Below are positions 7,919 to 15,671 of a stretch of DNA of 23,131 nt, piece after piece. Origin of the DNA: Nitrospirae bacterium RBG_13_39_12 (GTDB lineage: Bacteria > Nitrospirota > Thermodesulfovibrionia > Thermodesulfovibrionales > SM23-35). How positions within the stretch are numbered: position 1 is the stretch's first letter; each line of letters starts with the position of its first letter. Location of the stretch: assembly GCA_001805125.1 (NCBI GenBank), contig MHEF01000022.1:48019-71149 (forward strand). The letters are read 5' to 3'. The notes below the pieces were generated by a model. It searched no databases, was not told the DNA's origin, and saw only the letters and a list, made by a program, of their open reading frames with translations. The position numbers and the translations under genes are program-made.

Positions 7919-7960
7919 CAGAATTTACATCCTGGCAATGATGTTCTGATTTTTTATTTT
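7919..7960 (+). terminator. Possible intrinsic terminator or attenuator before cstA
   Basis: CAGAA and CATC pair with GATG and TTCTG around an 8-base loop, with a 4-base bulge (TTTA) on the left arm, and are followed by TTTTTT-A-TTTT. It lies between the TPR gene and cstA. It could end the TPR transcript. If cstA is transcribed from one of the weak promoter-like sequences upstream (TTGGGA/TATAAT at 7837-7863 or TTTACA/TATTAG at 7882-7910), it would lie in the cstA leader. The bulge weakens the stem. Confidence 0.4.
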
Positions 7961-7984
7961 AAAAGCATTTAAAAAGCCTGTTTA

Positions 7985-9889
7985 ATGTTCAAGAAAGTTC
8001 TTTGGATAACTATATCAATTATCGCTGCTTTAGCTCTTTCAGTAGTTATAGGCATTATTAATCCCTCCGAAAAAATAAATGCACTATGGCTTATTGTTGC
8101 AGCAGCATGTTTTTATGTTATCGCATATAGATTCTATGCGTCTTTCCTTGCCGCTAAGGTACTTGTCACAAATGAAAAGCTAATCACACCCTGCATAAAA
8201 CTAAATGACGGGATTGATTATCATCCAACAAACAAATGGGTCTTATTCGGCCATCACTTTGCCGCTATAGCAGGAGCTGGACCTTTAATTGGTCCCATGC
8301 TTGCAGCACAATTTGGGTACCTTCCTGGTTTCTTATGGATACTTATAGGCTCAACACTTGGAGGTGCTGTTCATGATATGGTTATATTGTTTGCCTCAGT
8401 CAGGAGAAATGGGTGTTCCTTGGCGCAAATTGCAAAGGATGAAATCGGCCCTGTTGGTGGTATTGCTGCAACCTTTGCAATTCTTTTTATAATTATTGTG
8501 GCACTTGCAGGTCTCGGCCTCGCTGTAGTAAATGCCCTTTCAAAAAGCCCGTGGGGTACATTTACTATTTTCTTGACAATTCCGATTGCATTCTTCATGG
8601 GAATATATTTATCTCGTATAAGACCCGGAAAAATATTGGAAATCAGCGTTATAGGTGTCACACTTCTTCTATTTGCTGTCTTCACAGGTCATTATATACC
8701 GGGTTCATTCCTCGATCCAATTTTTAATCTTTCCAGAAATAGCCTGGTGCTTTCAATCGCTATCTATGGGTTTATCGCATCCGTCCTTCCAGTATGGATG
8801 CTTCTTGCCCCAAGGGATTATCTGTCTACATACATGAAGATCGGTACAATTTTTCTACTTGCATTTGGTGTTATTATAGTGGCGCCTGACATTCAAATGC
8901 CTGCGGTAACAAGATTTACAGGAGGTAGTGGACCAATCATTCCTGGAAAACTATTCCCATTCATGTTCATAACAATCGCATGTGGTGCTATATCAGGATT
9001 TCATGCCCTCATATCATCAGGAACAACCCCAAAAATGATAATGAGTGAAAAAGACATGCCTGTTATAGGTTATGGAGCAATGCTTGTTGAAGGGTTCGTA
9101 TCCATCATGGCCCTTGTAGCAGCAACAATTTTAATTCCTGGTGACTATTTTGCAATTAATACCACCCTCTCATTCGATGCCATTGCAGCTTTAGGCTTTC
9201 CAGTAAATAATGTTACAGAGCTTTCTAAAATGGTGGGAACAGATGTTATAGGAAGGCCAGGTGGTGCAGTCTCACTGGCTGTTGGAATGGCTTCAATTTT
9301 TTCAAGCCTTCCTGGTATGAATTCGCTGATGCCTTACTGGTATAACTTTGCTATTATGTTCGAGGCCCTCTTCATACTTACCACAGTTGATGCAGGAACA
9401 AGAGTTGGAAGGTTTTTAATACAGGAACTTGGCGGATATATTTATAAACCTTTATCGAAGACAGGATGGATCCCAGGCAACATTATTGCAAGCTCAATTG
9501 TCGTAAGCGCATGGGGTTACCTCATCTATTCAGGAAATATATCTTCCATCTGGCCAATGTTCGGTGTTGCAAACCAGCTTCTTGCAGCTGTTGCACTCGG
9601 AATCGGTACGACTATAATTATCAAATCCGGTAAATTAAAATATTCATGGACAACCTTCGTCCCAATGATTTTCATGTTTTCAACAACACTTACAGCCTCA
9701 TGGAAATTGATAGGAATCTTCAGGTACAAGGCACTTGTTTCTACAACTCAATCAGAAGCTCTTACATATAATATTAATGCATTTCTTGTCATTATAATGG
9801 CTGTACTAGCACTTGTCTTTTTAACAGATATGTTATATAAATTGTATTGGTATCTTTCAGGAAGTGCTGTTACAGTTAAAAAGGATTAA
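7985..9889 (+). CDS. cstA: CstA-family carbon starvation protein (probable pyruvate or peptide transporter)
   Basis: A polytopic inner-membrane protein of 634 residues with many hydrophobic segments. The family signature GHHFAAIAGAGPLIGP ends near residue 104, preceded by YHPTNKWVLF. The late signature LMPYWYNFAIMFEALFILTT, then VDAGTRVGRF, is also present. E. coli relatives CstA and BtsT are about 700 residues and take up peptides or pyruvate with protons. The substrate here cannot be read from sequence, and the protein is slightly shorter than those enterobacterial forms. No small YbdD-type partner gene follows. The ATG lacks a recognisable ribosome binding site, and no alternative start precedes the first membrane segment. 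The 170-base upstream gap holds a hairpin with a T-run and two copies of ATTTACAT (7881-7888 and 7923-7930). Confidence 0.95.
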   Translation: MFKKVLWITISIIAALALSVVIGIINPSEKINALWLIVAAACFYVIAYRFYASFLAAKVLVTNEKLITPCIKLNDGIDYHPTNKWVLFGHHFAAIAGAGPLIGPMLAAQFGYLPGFLWILIGSTLGGAVHDMVILFASVRRNGCSLAQIAKDEIGPVGGIAATFAILFIIIVALAGLGLAVVNALSKSPWGTFTIFLTIPIAFFMGIYLSRIRPGKILEISVIGVTLLLFAVFTGHYIPGSFLDPIFNLSRNSLVLSIAIYGFIASVLPVWMLLAPRDYLSTYMKIGTIFLLAFGVIIVAPDIQMPAVTRFTGGSGPIIPGKLFPFMFITIACGAISGFHALISSGTTPKMIMSEKDMPVIGYGAMLVEGFVSIMALVAATILIPGDYFAINTTLSFDAIAALGFPVNNVTELSKMVGTDVIGRPGGAVSLAVGMASIFSSLPGMNSLMPYWYNFAIMFEALFILTTVDAGTRVGRFLIQELGGYIYKPLSKTGWIPGNIIASSIVVSAWGYLIYSGNISSIWPMFGVANQLLAAVALGIGTTIIIKSGKLKYSWTTFVPMIFMFSTTLTASWKLIGIFRYKALVSTTQSEALTYNINAFLVIIMAVLALVFLTDMLYKLYWYLSGSAVTVKKD

Positions 9890-9917
9890 TGAATAAAGGA
9901 AATAATGTCATGTATTC

Positions 9918-10382
9918 TTAATCTCTGCTTTGAGTATTTCTTCTTGATACATTCAATTTACCTCTACTGAAAAAAACCTCAGCGTCATTGTTTTTAGGGT
10001 CTAATTCCTGTATCTTTCTGAATATTGAATTGGCTTTCTTAAGATCACCTTTATTCTGATAAAGCTTCGATAATAACAAAAGATATTTTATTTGCTCGCC
10101 GACTAACCTGGATTTGGAAAAAACATTGATTATTTCTTCAAGGGCATTTGTCTCGTTTGGGGAAATACTCAATATTTTTTTATAAATTGCTACAGCTTTA
10201 TTTTTTTGTGTATAAGATATTTCTTTTGCAGCTTTATAAAATTGCTCTATTGCTAGTTTTTTATCTCCTTTTCTAAGGTAAAGATCTCCGAGTGCGTTAA
10301 GATCATCTGTTGATGCCCGTTTTCTATTTAATTCCTTTATTTTTTTATCAATATTACTCAGATTGTTCAATCTCGATCTCAT
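9918..10382 (-). CDS. Small TPR-like protein
   Basis: A basic 154-residue protein with no signal peptide. It shows two to three degenerate TPR units: DDLNALGDLYLRKGDKKLAIEQF at about residues 26-48, an AVAIYKKILSISPNETNALEEI unit at about 63-84, and YLLLLSKLYQNKGDLKKANSIF at about 99-120. An Arg/Asn/Ser-rich tail follows. A GGGAG ribosome binding site 9 bases upstream supports the start. It is convergent with cstA, with only 28 bases between the stops. The repeats resemble the lipopolysaccharide-assembly or chaperone style of TPR only in general, and no function is assigned. Confidence 0.78.
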   Translation of the reverse strand: MRSRLNNLSNIDKKIKELNRKRASTDDLNALGDLYLRKGDKKLAIEQFYKAAKEISYTQKNKAVAIYKKILSISPNETNALEEIINVFSKSRLVGEQIKYLLLLSKLYQNKGDLKKANSIFRKIQELDPKNNDAEVFFSRGKLNVSRRNTQSRD

Positions 10383-10637
10383 TTATCATACTCCCATCTC
10401 ATTTTTCATTATTCATTTATATACATACTGCATGTTATTTTTTATATATTCATAATTTTAACGGAAATACATTAATCCATTACATATTAGAATTGTCCGG
10501 TTATTACATGAATAATTTAAAGCTTCATATTTTTAAATATTTTATTAAATATTGCAATAAATAATTTTGTAGAAACTCAAAATATGTCAAAACAACAATT
10601 TATATATAAAACTGAGAAAGACACCTCGATCTTTATA

Positions 10638-10698
10638 TTATCCAATTACCATATCAATAGATGTTTTGGTTATAATCCACATATCACAAATTGGATAA
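10638..10698. repeat. Perfect 10-bp inverted repeat with 41-base spacer
   Basis: TTATCCAATT at 10638-10647 is mirrored by AATTGGATAA at 10689-10698. The spacer includes smaller complementary pieces (TGG and CCA flanking TTATAAT). It has no adjacent T-run and so is unlikely to be a terminator. It could be a regulator binding pair or the stem of a small RNA. AT-rich context makes chance occurrence possible. Confidence 0.45.
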
Positions 10699-10788
10699 CT
10701 TTCACTATATTTTACATTCTAATTTTTATAAACATCAAACATAAGAATTGGGAATAAACATTTTTAAATATTTCAAGCTTTCTTGTTG

Positions 10789-10815
10789 TATGGTATAAAA
10801 GAAAATGTTACCATA
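10789..10815. repeat. Inverted repeat TATGGTA-N13-TACCATA upstream of the gcvH promoter
   Basis: Perfect 7-base arms are centred about 45 bases upstream of the -35 box of the gcvH operon. This position suits an activator or repressor site, but no family is recognisable. Confidence 0.35.
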
Positions 10816-10845
10816 AAAAAATTAATAAATTGATTTATTACTTTC

Positions 10846-10875
10846 TTGACAAAGAAGAAAAACCTATGATAAGAA
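10846..10875 (+). promoter_or_regulatory. Sigma-70-type promoter of the gcvH-dtd operon
   Basis: A perfect TTGACA is followed 18 bases later by TAAGAA, which carries an extended -10 (TGA immediately before it). It predicts a transcript starting near 10882 with a leader of roughly 28 bases that contains the gcvH ribosome binding site. Confidence 0.65.
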
Positions 10876-10896
10876 ATCAGTGACTATAACTATTCA

Positions 10897-10906
10897 AAAG
10901 GAGGAG
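10897..10906 (+). promoter_or_regulatory. Ribosome binding site that fixes the gcvH start
   Basis: AAAAGGAGGA lies 3 bases before the ATG at 10910 (the AGGAGG core ends 4 bases before it). It decides against an upstream in-frame start that would add ten unrelated residues. Confidence 0.85.
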
Positions 10907-10909
10907 ACA

Positions 10910-11296
10910 ATGAATCCGGATGATCTCAAATATCATAAAGAACACACGTGGGTTAAGGTATCAGGAAGAAAGGCAACAATCGGCCTTACTGATTATGCAC
11001 AGAATGCACTTGGTGATATAGTCTATATTGACTTGCCAGAGATAGACATAGATTATGAAATTAACAGCGAAATCGGAGAAATAGAGTCAGTCAAAGCAAC
11101 CTCTTCTATAATAACTCCTTTAAGTGGAAGGGTTATAGAGGTAAATGAAGACCTTTCTGAATCCCCGGAAATAATAAATGAAGATCCATATGGAAAAGGA
11201 TGGATAGCTATTCTTGAAATTGAAGATAAATATGAACTTGATGACTTAATGGATGTTTCTGAATACGATAAATATATCGAAGAGGAAGCAAAGTGA
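10910..11296 (+). CDS. gcvH: Glycine cleavage system H protein (lipoyl carrier)
   Basis: A 128-residue lipoyl-domain protein that shuttles the aminomethyl group between the P, T and L proteins of glycine cleavage. The canonical H-protein pattern is complete: KYHKEHTWV near the N-terminus, GLTDYAQNALGDIVYIDLP, the lipoyl-lysine site ESVKATS (Lys62), and the closing NEDPYGKGWIAIL. It overlaps lpd (the L protein) by four bases, so carrier and reoxidising enzyme are made together. The P and T subunits are not in the window. H-like proteins in sulfur-oxidation clusters (LbpA) are an alternative, but the sequence reads as ordinary GcvH and no sulfur-oxidation genes are near. It is the first gene of the seven-gene operon. 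Confidence 0.97.
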   Translation: MNPDDLKYHKEHTWVKVSGRKATIGLTDYAQNALGDIVYIDLPEIDIDYEINSEIGEIESVKATSSIITPLSGRVIEVNEDLSESPEIINEDPYGKGWIAILEIEDKYELDDLMDVSEYDKYIEEEAK

Positions 11297-12678
11297 AATT
11301 AGCAGTACTCGGGGCAGGCCCCGGGGGTTATGTTGCTGCTATCAAAGCTGCCCAGATGGGTGCACAGGTTGCTATCATTGAAGATTCAGAAGTTGGTGGT
11401 ACCTGTCTTAACTGGGGGTGCATACCTACAAAATCAATAGCTGCATCTGTTGAAATATTAAAAAAAGCAAAATTGTCAGAGAACTTCGGTATTGAAATTA
11501 AGGGAGATGTTATCCCGAACCTTTCAAAGATAATCAAAAGAAAAAACAAAGTAGTTGAAATACAGGTTAAAGGAATAAGAAACCTTTTTAAGAGTTGGGG
11601 GATAACACTCAAAGAAGGTCGTGGTATGCTTATCTCTCCAAGAGAGATCGAAGTAACATTAAAAGATGGCATCAAGGAAACAATAAAAGCAGACAAAATA
11701 ATTATAGCAACAGGTTCAAGACCATCTCAATTTCCTGCATTCCCGTTTGATGGGAATAGTATAATTTCTAGTGATGATGCTGTTAATCTTAAATATATTC
11801 CCAAAAGCCTTTTAATTATAGGTGCCGGTATAATCGGCTGTGAATTTGCAAACATTTACAAAGAGCTAGGGTCTGAAGTAACAATATTAGAAATGCTACC
11901 ACGTGCTTTGTCAACAGAAGACGTTGAAATATCAGAGCAACTCGAAAAAGAATTCAAGAAAAAAAAGATAAATCTTTATACAAACGTAAAGATTGACAGA
12001 TTAGAAGCGGGAAACGATGGGGTACACGCTAAACTCCCAGACGGCAAAGAAATAGTTGCGGAAAAAGCACTAGTTTCAACAGGAAGGACATTTAATAGTG
12101 CCGGCATCGGTCTAGAAACAATAGGTATAAACAAAGATAATAATGGTAAAATTATTGTAAATGAAAATATGGAGACTAACGTTACCGGAATATATGCTGT
12201 CGGCGACGTTATTGGTGGTTTTATGTTTGCGCATGTCGCCTCAAGAGAAGGTATTATATCTGCAAAGAATGCAATGGGTTATGATGAGAAAATAAACTAT
12301 AACGTTGTTCCAGTTTCAATATTTACTTCACCTGAAATAGGCTCTGTTGGGTTAAGAGAACATCAGGCATCAGAGAAAGGTATAAATATTAAAACAGGGT
12401 ATTTCCAGTTCAGGGTGCTCAGTAAGGCACATATAATGGGTGAATTTACAGGGTTTATCAAGATAGTCTCAGAAGAGTCATCTGACAGGATATTAGGTGC
12501 TCACATTATTGGTCCTCATGCTACTGAACTTATTCACGAGGCTGCACTCGCTATTAAAAACGGTCTTAAAATATCAGATCTTTCAGAGACAATCCACGCT
12601 CATCCAACTCTTTCAGAGGGCCTGATGGAAGCAGCTGAAGACGTGCATGGTGAAGCAATCCACGTATTTAAAAAATGA
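11293..12678 (+). CDS. lpd: Dihydrolipoyl dehydrogenase
   Basis: An FAD- and NAD-dependent flavoprotein of 461 residues that reoxidises the dihydrolipoyl arm of GcvH or of 2-oxoacid dehydrogenases. The N-terminal FAD site is GAGPGGYVAA (8-17), the redox-active disulfide is GGTCLNWGCIPTK (Cys38, Cys43), the NAD site is IIGAGIIGCEFANIYKELG, and a second FAD site is IYAVGDV. The C-terminal active-site HPTLSE (His437, Glu442) is in place. The start is GTG, overlapping the gcvH stop as GTGA, with AGAGGA upstream. The next gene begins in its stop codon (ATGA). Pairing with gcvH rather than E1/E2 genes suggests the glycine cleavage L protein, though one Lpd often serves several complexes. Confidence 0.97.
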   Translation: MKLAVLGAGPGGYVAAIKAAQMGAQVAIIEDSEVGGTCLNWGCIPTKSIAASVEILKKAKLSENFGIEIKGDVIPNLSKIIKRKNKVVEIQVKGIRNLFKSWGITLKEGRGMLISPREIEVTLKDGIKETIKADKIIIATGSRPSQFPAFPFDGNSIISSDDAVNLKYIPKSLLIIGAGIIGCEFANIYKELGSEVTILEMLPRALSTEDVEISEQLEKEFKKKKINLYTNVKIDRLEAGNDGVHAKLPDGKEIVAEKALVSTGRTFNSAGIGLETIGINKDNNGKIIVNENMETNVTGIYAVGDVIGGFMFAHVASREGIISAKNAMGYDEKINYNVVPVSIFTSPEIGSVGLREHQASEKGINIKTGYFQFRVLSKAHIMGEFTGFIKIVSEESSDRILGAHIIGPHATELIHEAALAIKNGLKISDLSETIHAHPTLSEGLMEAAEDVHGEAIHVFKK

Positions 12679-14042
12679 ACTTGAATAAAACTGAAACAAC
12701 AAATTGGGTTGAAACCTCCCAAAATAAACATAAGGAAATCTTTTCCGAAATCGACGTACTCCTCAGATCACTCGATAGAGTTTTCTATGTAGAAAACCTT
12801 CCTATACCAAAAGACGATCTTACAAACAGGAACTTTTATGATGAATTAACGGCTGTAAGGGATGTTATCTTCAGAATACTCGGGCTGCTTGAGGTTGTAA
12901 TACCCGGGAGCAAGAAGAATGCTTACTGGTTTCATAAATTTGCTGAATCAAAATTCCTTACTGACCATGTAAGAGACTTGTTCAAGAAAGAACTATACAA
13001 ACAAGATACTCCGGAAAAAGGGTTATATCTTTTGTATGATTTATTTATAAACCTAAAAGGAATCGTAACAGACATTCTTAAGACCGGGAAAATATCCTAT
13101 CATGGATATTTAAATATTGGTCAACTTATAAGCAAAGAAATCCGTGAAAACAGTTTTTTGAACCCTTTCAGAAAAGATGTAAATCCGGAATTAGACAAAG
13201 TTGAAAACCGTGAGATAACCGATATTGTCAAATCAATAAAAAACAAAGATATTAAAAAGCACATCTCTGTACTATATCTTTACCTTTTCAGATTTTTAAG
13301 ATACTTAAGCCACATAGATATTAATTCTCAGTATTCTGTTTCCTTGAATTCCTCCCTTTTAATACTCATCCTTCTCAAGTCTGAAATAAACATGTTTCAT
13401 AACTATACCAAAAAGGTAACAGGTAAAATAAAAGATGAGAAACTCAAAATTCTTTTGAATTCTATTTCTTATCAGTTTTCCATGGAGACAAAAAGAGTAT
13501 ATCTTCAGGAACTAAAGGAGATAATGCGCAAAAAAGCACCTCAACATTTCAGAGGAAGGATAGAGAACAGCCAAGGGATATTGAAAAACCTTACTGAACA
13601 GAGCATTGTTCAGATAGCACAGTTCTTCAAGCCTGATGTTCTGGGAGAAAATATTTTCGAAAGCTTCACAACAAAGCTCTGGCAATCTATGAAATTAAAA
13701 GAAGACCTCTTTATTTTCAATTTATTTCTTGAAAAACTAGAAAAAAGCCATGCCTCAGAGAAAGATATTTCCCATATATTTGAATCTTTAAAAAATTATA
13801 TGCTTTATTTCGAAAGCTTTACTTTTAAGCTTCTCAGATATGACGATTACGATGAATTTTCCTCTTTCTTTAAAGACGTTTTCTCTTTTAAAGGTAATGA
13901 ATTTAATAAAATCCTTGAAAAGATTAAAAACTTTAAAATTTATTTGGAAACAACACTCCGCCATATTTCCAACAGGGCGGAGTTAATTGATAAGCCTATT
14001 GATGTTAATATGGCTAATGAACTTTTAAATCAGTACCTATAA
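12675..14042 (+). CDS. Uncharacterised helical protein in the gcvH-lpd-eno operon
   Basis: I do not recognise this 455-residue protein. It is rich in Lys, Leu, Phe, Ile and Asn and looks almost entirely alpha-helical. There is no signal peptide, no convincing membrane segment (the most hydrophobic stretch, SSLLILILL, near residue 230 is too short), no cysteine-based metal motif and no nucleotide-binding loop. Scattered aromatic residues (NAYWFHKFAESKF, TTKLWQSMKL) suggest a folded rather than disordered protein. It starts in the lpd stop codon (ATGA) and is followed 29 bases later by eno, so it is expressed with both. Base and codon usage match its neighbours, which argues against recent transfer. 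Position suggests a housekeeping role tied to central metabolism or division, but that is only inference from context. Confidence 0.85.
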   Translation: MNLNKTETTNWVETSQNKHKEIFSEIDVLLRSLDRVFYVENLPIPKDDLTNRNFYDELTAVRDVIFRILGLLEVVIPGSKKNAYWFHKFAESKFLTDHVRDLFKKELYKQDTPEKGLYLLYDLFINLKGIVTDILKTGKISYHGYLNIGQLISKEIRENSFLNPFRKDVNPELDKVENREITDIVKSIKNKDIKKHISVLYLYLFRFLRYLSHIDINSQYSVSLNSSLLILILLKSEINMFHNYTKKVTGKIKDEKLKILLNSISYQFSMETKRVYLQELKEIMRKKAPQHFRGRIENSQGILKNLTEQSIVQIAQFFKPDVLGENIFESFTTKLWQSMKLKEDLFIFNLFLEKLEKSHASEKDISHIFESLKNYMLYFESFTFKLLRYDDYDEFSSFFKDVFSFKGNEFNKILEKIKNFKIYLETTLRHISNRAELIDKPIDVNMANELLNQYL

Positions 14043-14071
14043 ATTGTCAGTGCCAAACATGGAGGTCTCAT

Positions 14072-15352
14072 ATGGGAGAAATTACAGAAATAATTGCACG
14101 GGAAATCATTGATTCGAGAGGAAATCCAACAATTGAAGTAGATGTTTTTCTTGATAGCGGAGTAATGGGAAGGGCATCTATAGCATCAGGTTCTTCTACA
14201 GGTAAAAAAGAAGCGCTAGAATTAAGAGATGGAGGGAATCGCTTTAATGGTAAAGGTGTACAGAATGCAATTAAAAACGTTCATAAAGAGATAGCACCTA
14301 AGCTAATAGGTCTCAATTCTGAAAACCAAGCCCATATAGATAACTTTTTGATAGAGCTTGATGGCACAGAGAACAAAAGCAGGCTTGGCGCAAATGCAAT
14401 ACTCGGTGTTTCAATGGCTCTATGCAAAGCGACTGCTATAGAGACAGGCATTCCCTTATACAGATATATCGGAGGTTGCAATGCAAACCAACTCCCTGTC
14501 CCTATGATGAATATACTCAATGGCGGAGCCCATGCTGACAATAATCTTGCCATACAGGAATTTATGTTAGTGCCAGCTGGTTTAAACAATTTCGCCAACG
14601 CACTTAGGGCCGGCGTTGAGGTCTTTCATACACTAAAAGGAATACTTAAGAAGAAAGGCTTTAATACTTCTGTTGGTGATGAAGGAGGTTTTGCTCCTAA
14701 TCTGCCTAGCAATAAAGAGGCTATCACTCTTATATTACAAGCCATAGAACTTTCTGGTTATGTGCCCAATAAAGACATATATATTGCACTAGATGTTGCA
14801 GCATCAGAGTTTTATGAAAATGGTCTTTATGTTTTTGAAGGAAAGAAGGTCACATCAGATGATATGATATCATACTATGAAGAACTTATATCTGATTTCC
14901 GCTTAATATCAATTGAAGACGGACTTTCAGAAAACGACTGGAATGGATGGAAGATTATGACTGGCAGACTTGGCAAGAAAACACAGCTTGTAGGTGACGA
15001 TATATTCGTTACTAATACAAAAATAATAAAAAAAGGGATAGAAGAGCGTATTGCTAACTCTGTGCTTATAAAACTTAATCAAATAGGGACACTAACCGAG
15101 ACACTGGATGCTATAGACATCTCAAAGAAGGCAGGATATACTGCTATAATATCACATAGATCAGGGGAGACTGAAGACACAGCCATTGCAGACCTGTCAG
15201 TAGCTTATAATACAGGTTTTATTAAAACAGGCTCTCTTGCAAGAGGTGAGCGGATAGCAAAATACAACAGACTCCTAAGAATTGAAGAAGAGTTATCAGA
15301 TTCTGCTATATACAAAGGCAAAGAATCGTTTTATAATTTAATCAATGGGTAA
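14072..15352 (+). CDS. eno: Enolase
   Basis: It converts 2-phosphoglycerate to phosphoenolpyruvate. The 426 residues match the usual length. The general acid Glu204 is in SVGDEGGFAPN, the catalytic base Lys334 in IKLNQIGTLTE, and metal ligands Asp241, Glu282 (ISIEDGL) and Asp309 (VGDDIFVT) are in place, followed by SHRSGETEDT. The mobile active-site loop reads ASGSSTG instead of the near-universal PSGASTG, a small substitution in a very conserved place. A GGAGG ribosome binding site precedes the ATG. The stop overlaps the ftsB start by 8 bases. eno-ftsB adjacency is common in Gram-negative bacteria. Confidence 0.98.
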   Translation: MGEITEIIAREIIDSRGNPTIEVDVFLDSGVMGRASIASGSSTGKKEALELRDGGNRFNGKGVQNAIKNVHKEIAPKLIGLNSENQAHIDNFLIELDGTENKSRLGANAILGVSMALCKATAIETGIPLYRYIGGCNANQLPVPMMNILNGGAHADNNLAIQEFMLVPAGLNNFANALRAGVEVFHTLKGILKKKGFNTSVGDEGGFAPNLPSNKEAITLILQAIELSGYVPNKDIYIALDVAASEFYENGLYVFEGKKVTSDDMISYYEELISDFRLISIEDGLSENDWNGWKIMTGRLGKKTQLVGDDIFVTNTKIIKKGIEERIANSVLIKLNQIGTLTETLDAIDISKKAGYTAIISHRSGETEDTAIADLSVAYNTGFIKTGSLARGERIAKYNRLLRIEEELSDSAIYKGKESFYNLING

Positions 15353-15671
15353 TCCTGGTAATCTTTTAAGAAAACAGGTAGTCTCTGAGATCAGAAAGAG
15401 AAGACTAATTTTCATAACAATCATCCTCCTCAGTTTTATTTATCTTTTTATAAGTTTAATCTTCGGTGATATGGGCTACTTTAGATACAGAGAACTTAAA
15501 AAAACAGAAGCCCAAATAGATACACAGATAAAAGAAATTAAAGAAGAGAACAAACAACTCAATGCACAAATAAAGTCGTTAAAGGAAGACCCTTTTTACG
15601 CAGAGAAACACGCAAGAGAGGATTTTGGATTAGCAAAGCCTGACGAGTATATCTTCCTATATGACAGATAA
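15345..15671 (+). CDS. ftsB: FtsB/DivIC-type septum formation initiator
   Basis: A 108-residue bitopic membrane protein with a cytoplasmic basic N-terminus (RKQVVSEIRKRR), one membrane helix at about 21-40, and a coiled coil at about 48-80 (KKTEAQIDTQIKEIKEENKQ). The conserved C-terminal segment DPFYAEKHAREDFGLAKPDE carries the EKxAREDFGL pattern of FtsB/DivIC. It would bridge FtsL and FtsQ in the divisome. Its ATG lies inside the end of eno and has no ribosome binding site, so translation probably depends on termination at eno. Its own 3' end overlaps the GH57 gene by 11 bases. FtsB and DivIC cannot be told apart by sequence alone. Confidence 0.92.
   Translation: MGNPGNLLRKQVVSEIRKRRLIFITIILLSFIYLFISLIFGDMGYFRYRELKKTEAQIDTQIKEIKEENKQLNAQIKSLKEDPFYAEKHAREDFGLAKPDEYIFLYDR

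Larger units (their letters stand above)
10383..10909. other. 527-base AT-rich intergenic region before the gcvH operon
   Basis: No gene is supported here. It contains a perfect 10-base inverted repeat (10638-10647 and 10689-10698), a 7-base inverted repeat (10789-10795 and 10809-10815), two copies of ATTTTTAAATATTT (10529-10542 and 10760-10773), one copy of ATTTTACAT (10709-10717), and the gcvH promoter at its right end. I looked for a glycine riboswitch, since gcvH is downstream, and saw none of its conserved GGAGAG-type core. Confidence 0.7.

Noticed and set aside
10310..10564. 84-codon plus-strand frame rich in Phe, Tyr and Ile
   Set aside because: Translation of AT-rich DNA overlapping the start of the TPR gene; no ribosome binding site or recognisable protein pattern.
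10880..10909. Upstream start of gcvH adding ten residues
   Set aside because: The strong AAAAGGAGGA site is placed for the ATG at 10910, and the added residues match nothing in GcvH.
10383..10909. Glycine riboswitch upstream of gcvH
   Set aside because: None of the conserved riboswitch core is visible; the promoter lies only about 30 bases before the ribosome binding site, leaving no room in the leader.
10910..11296. LbpA-type sulfur-oxidation lipoyl carrier instead of GcvH
   Set aside because: The sequence keeps canonical GcvH segments including the NEDPYGKGW end, and no Hdr-like sulfur-oxidation genes are near.
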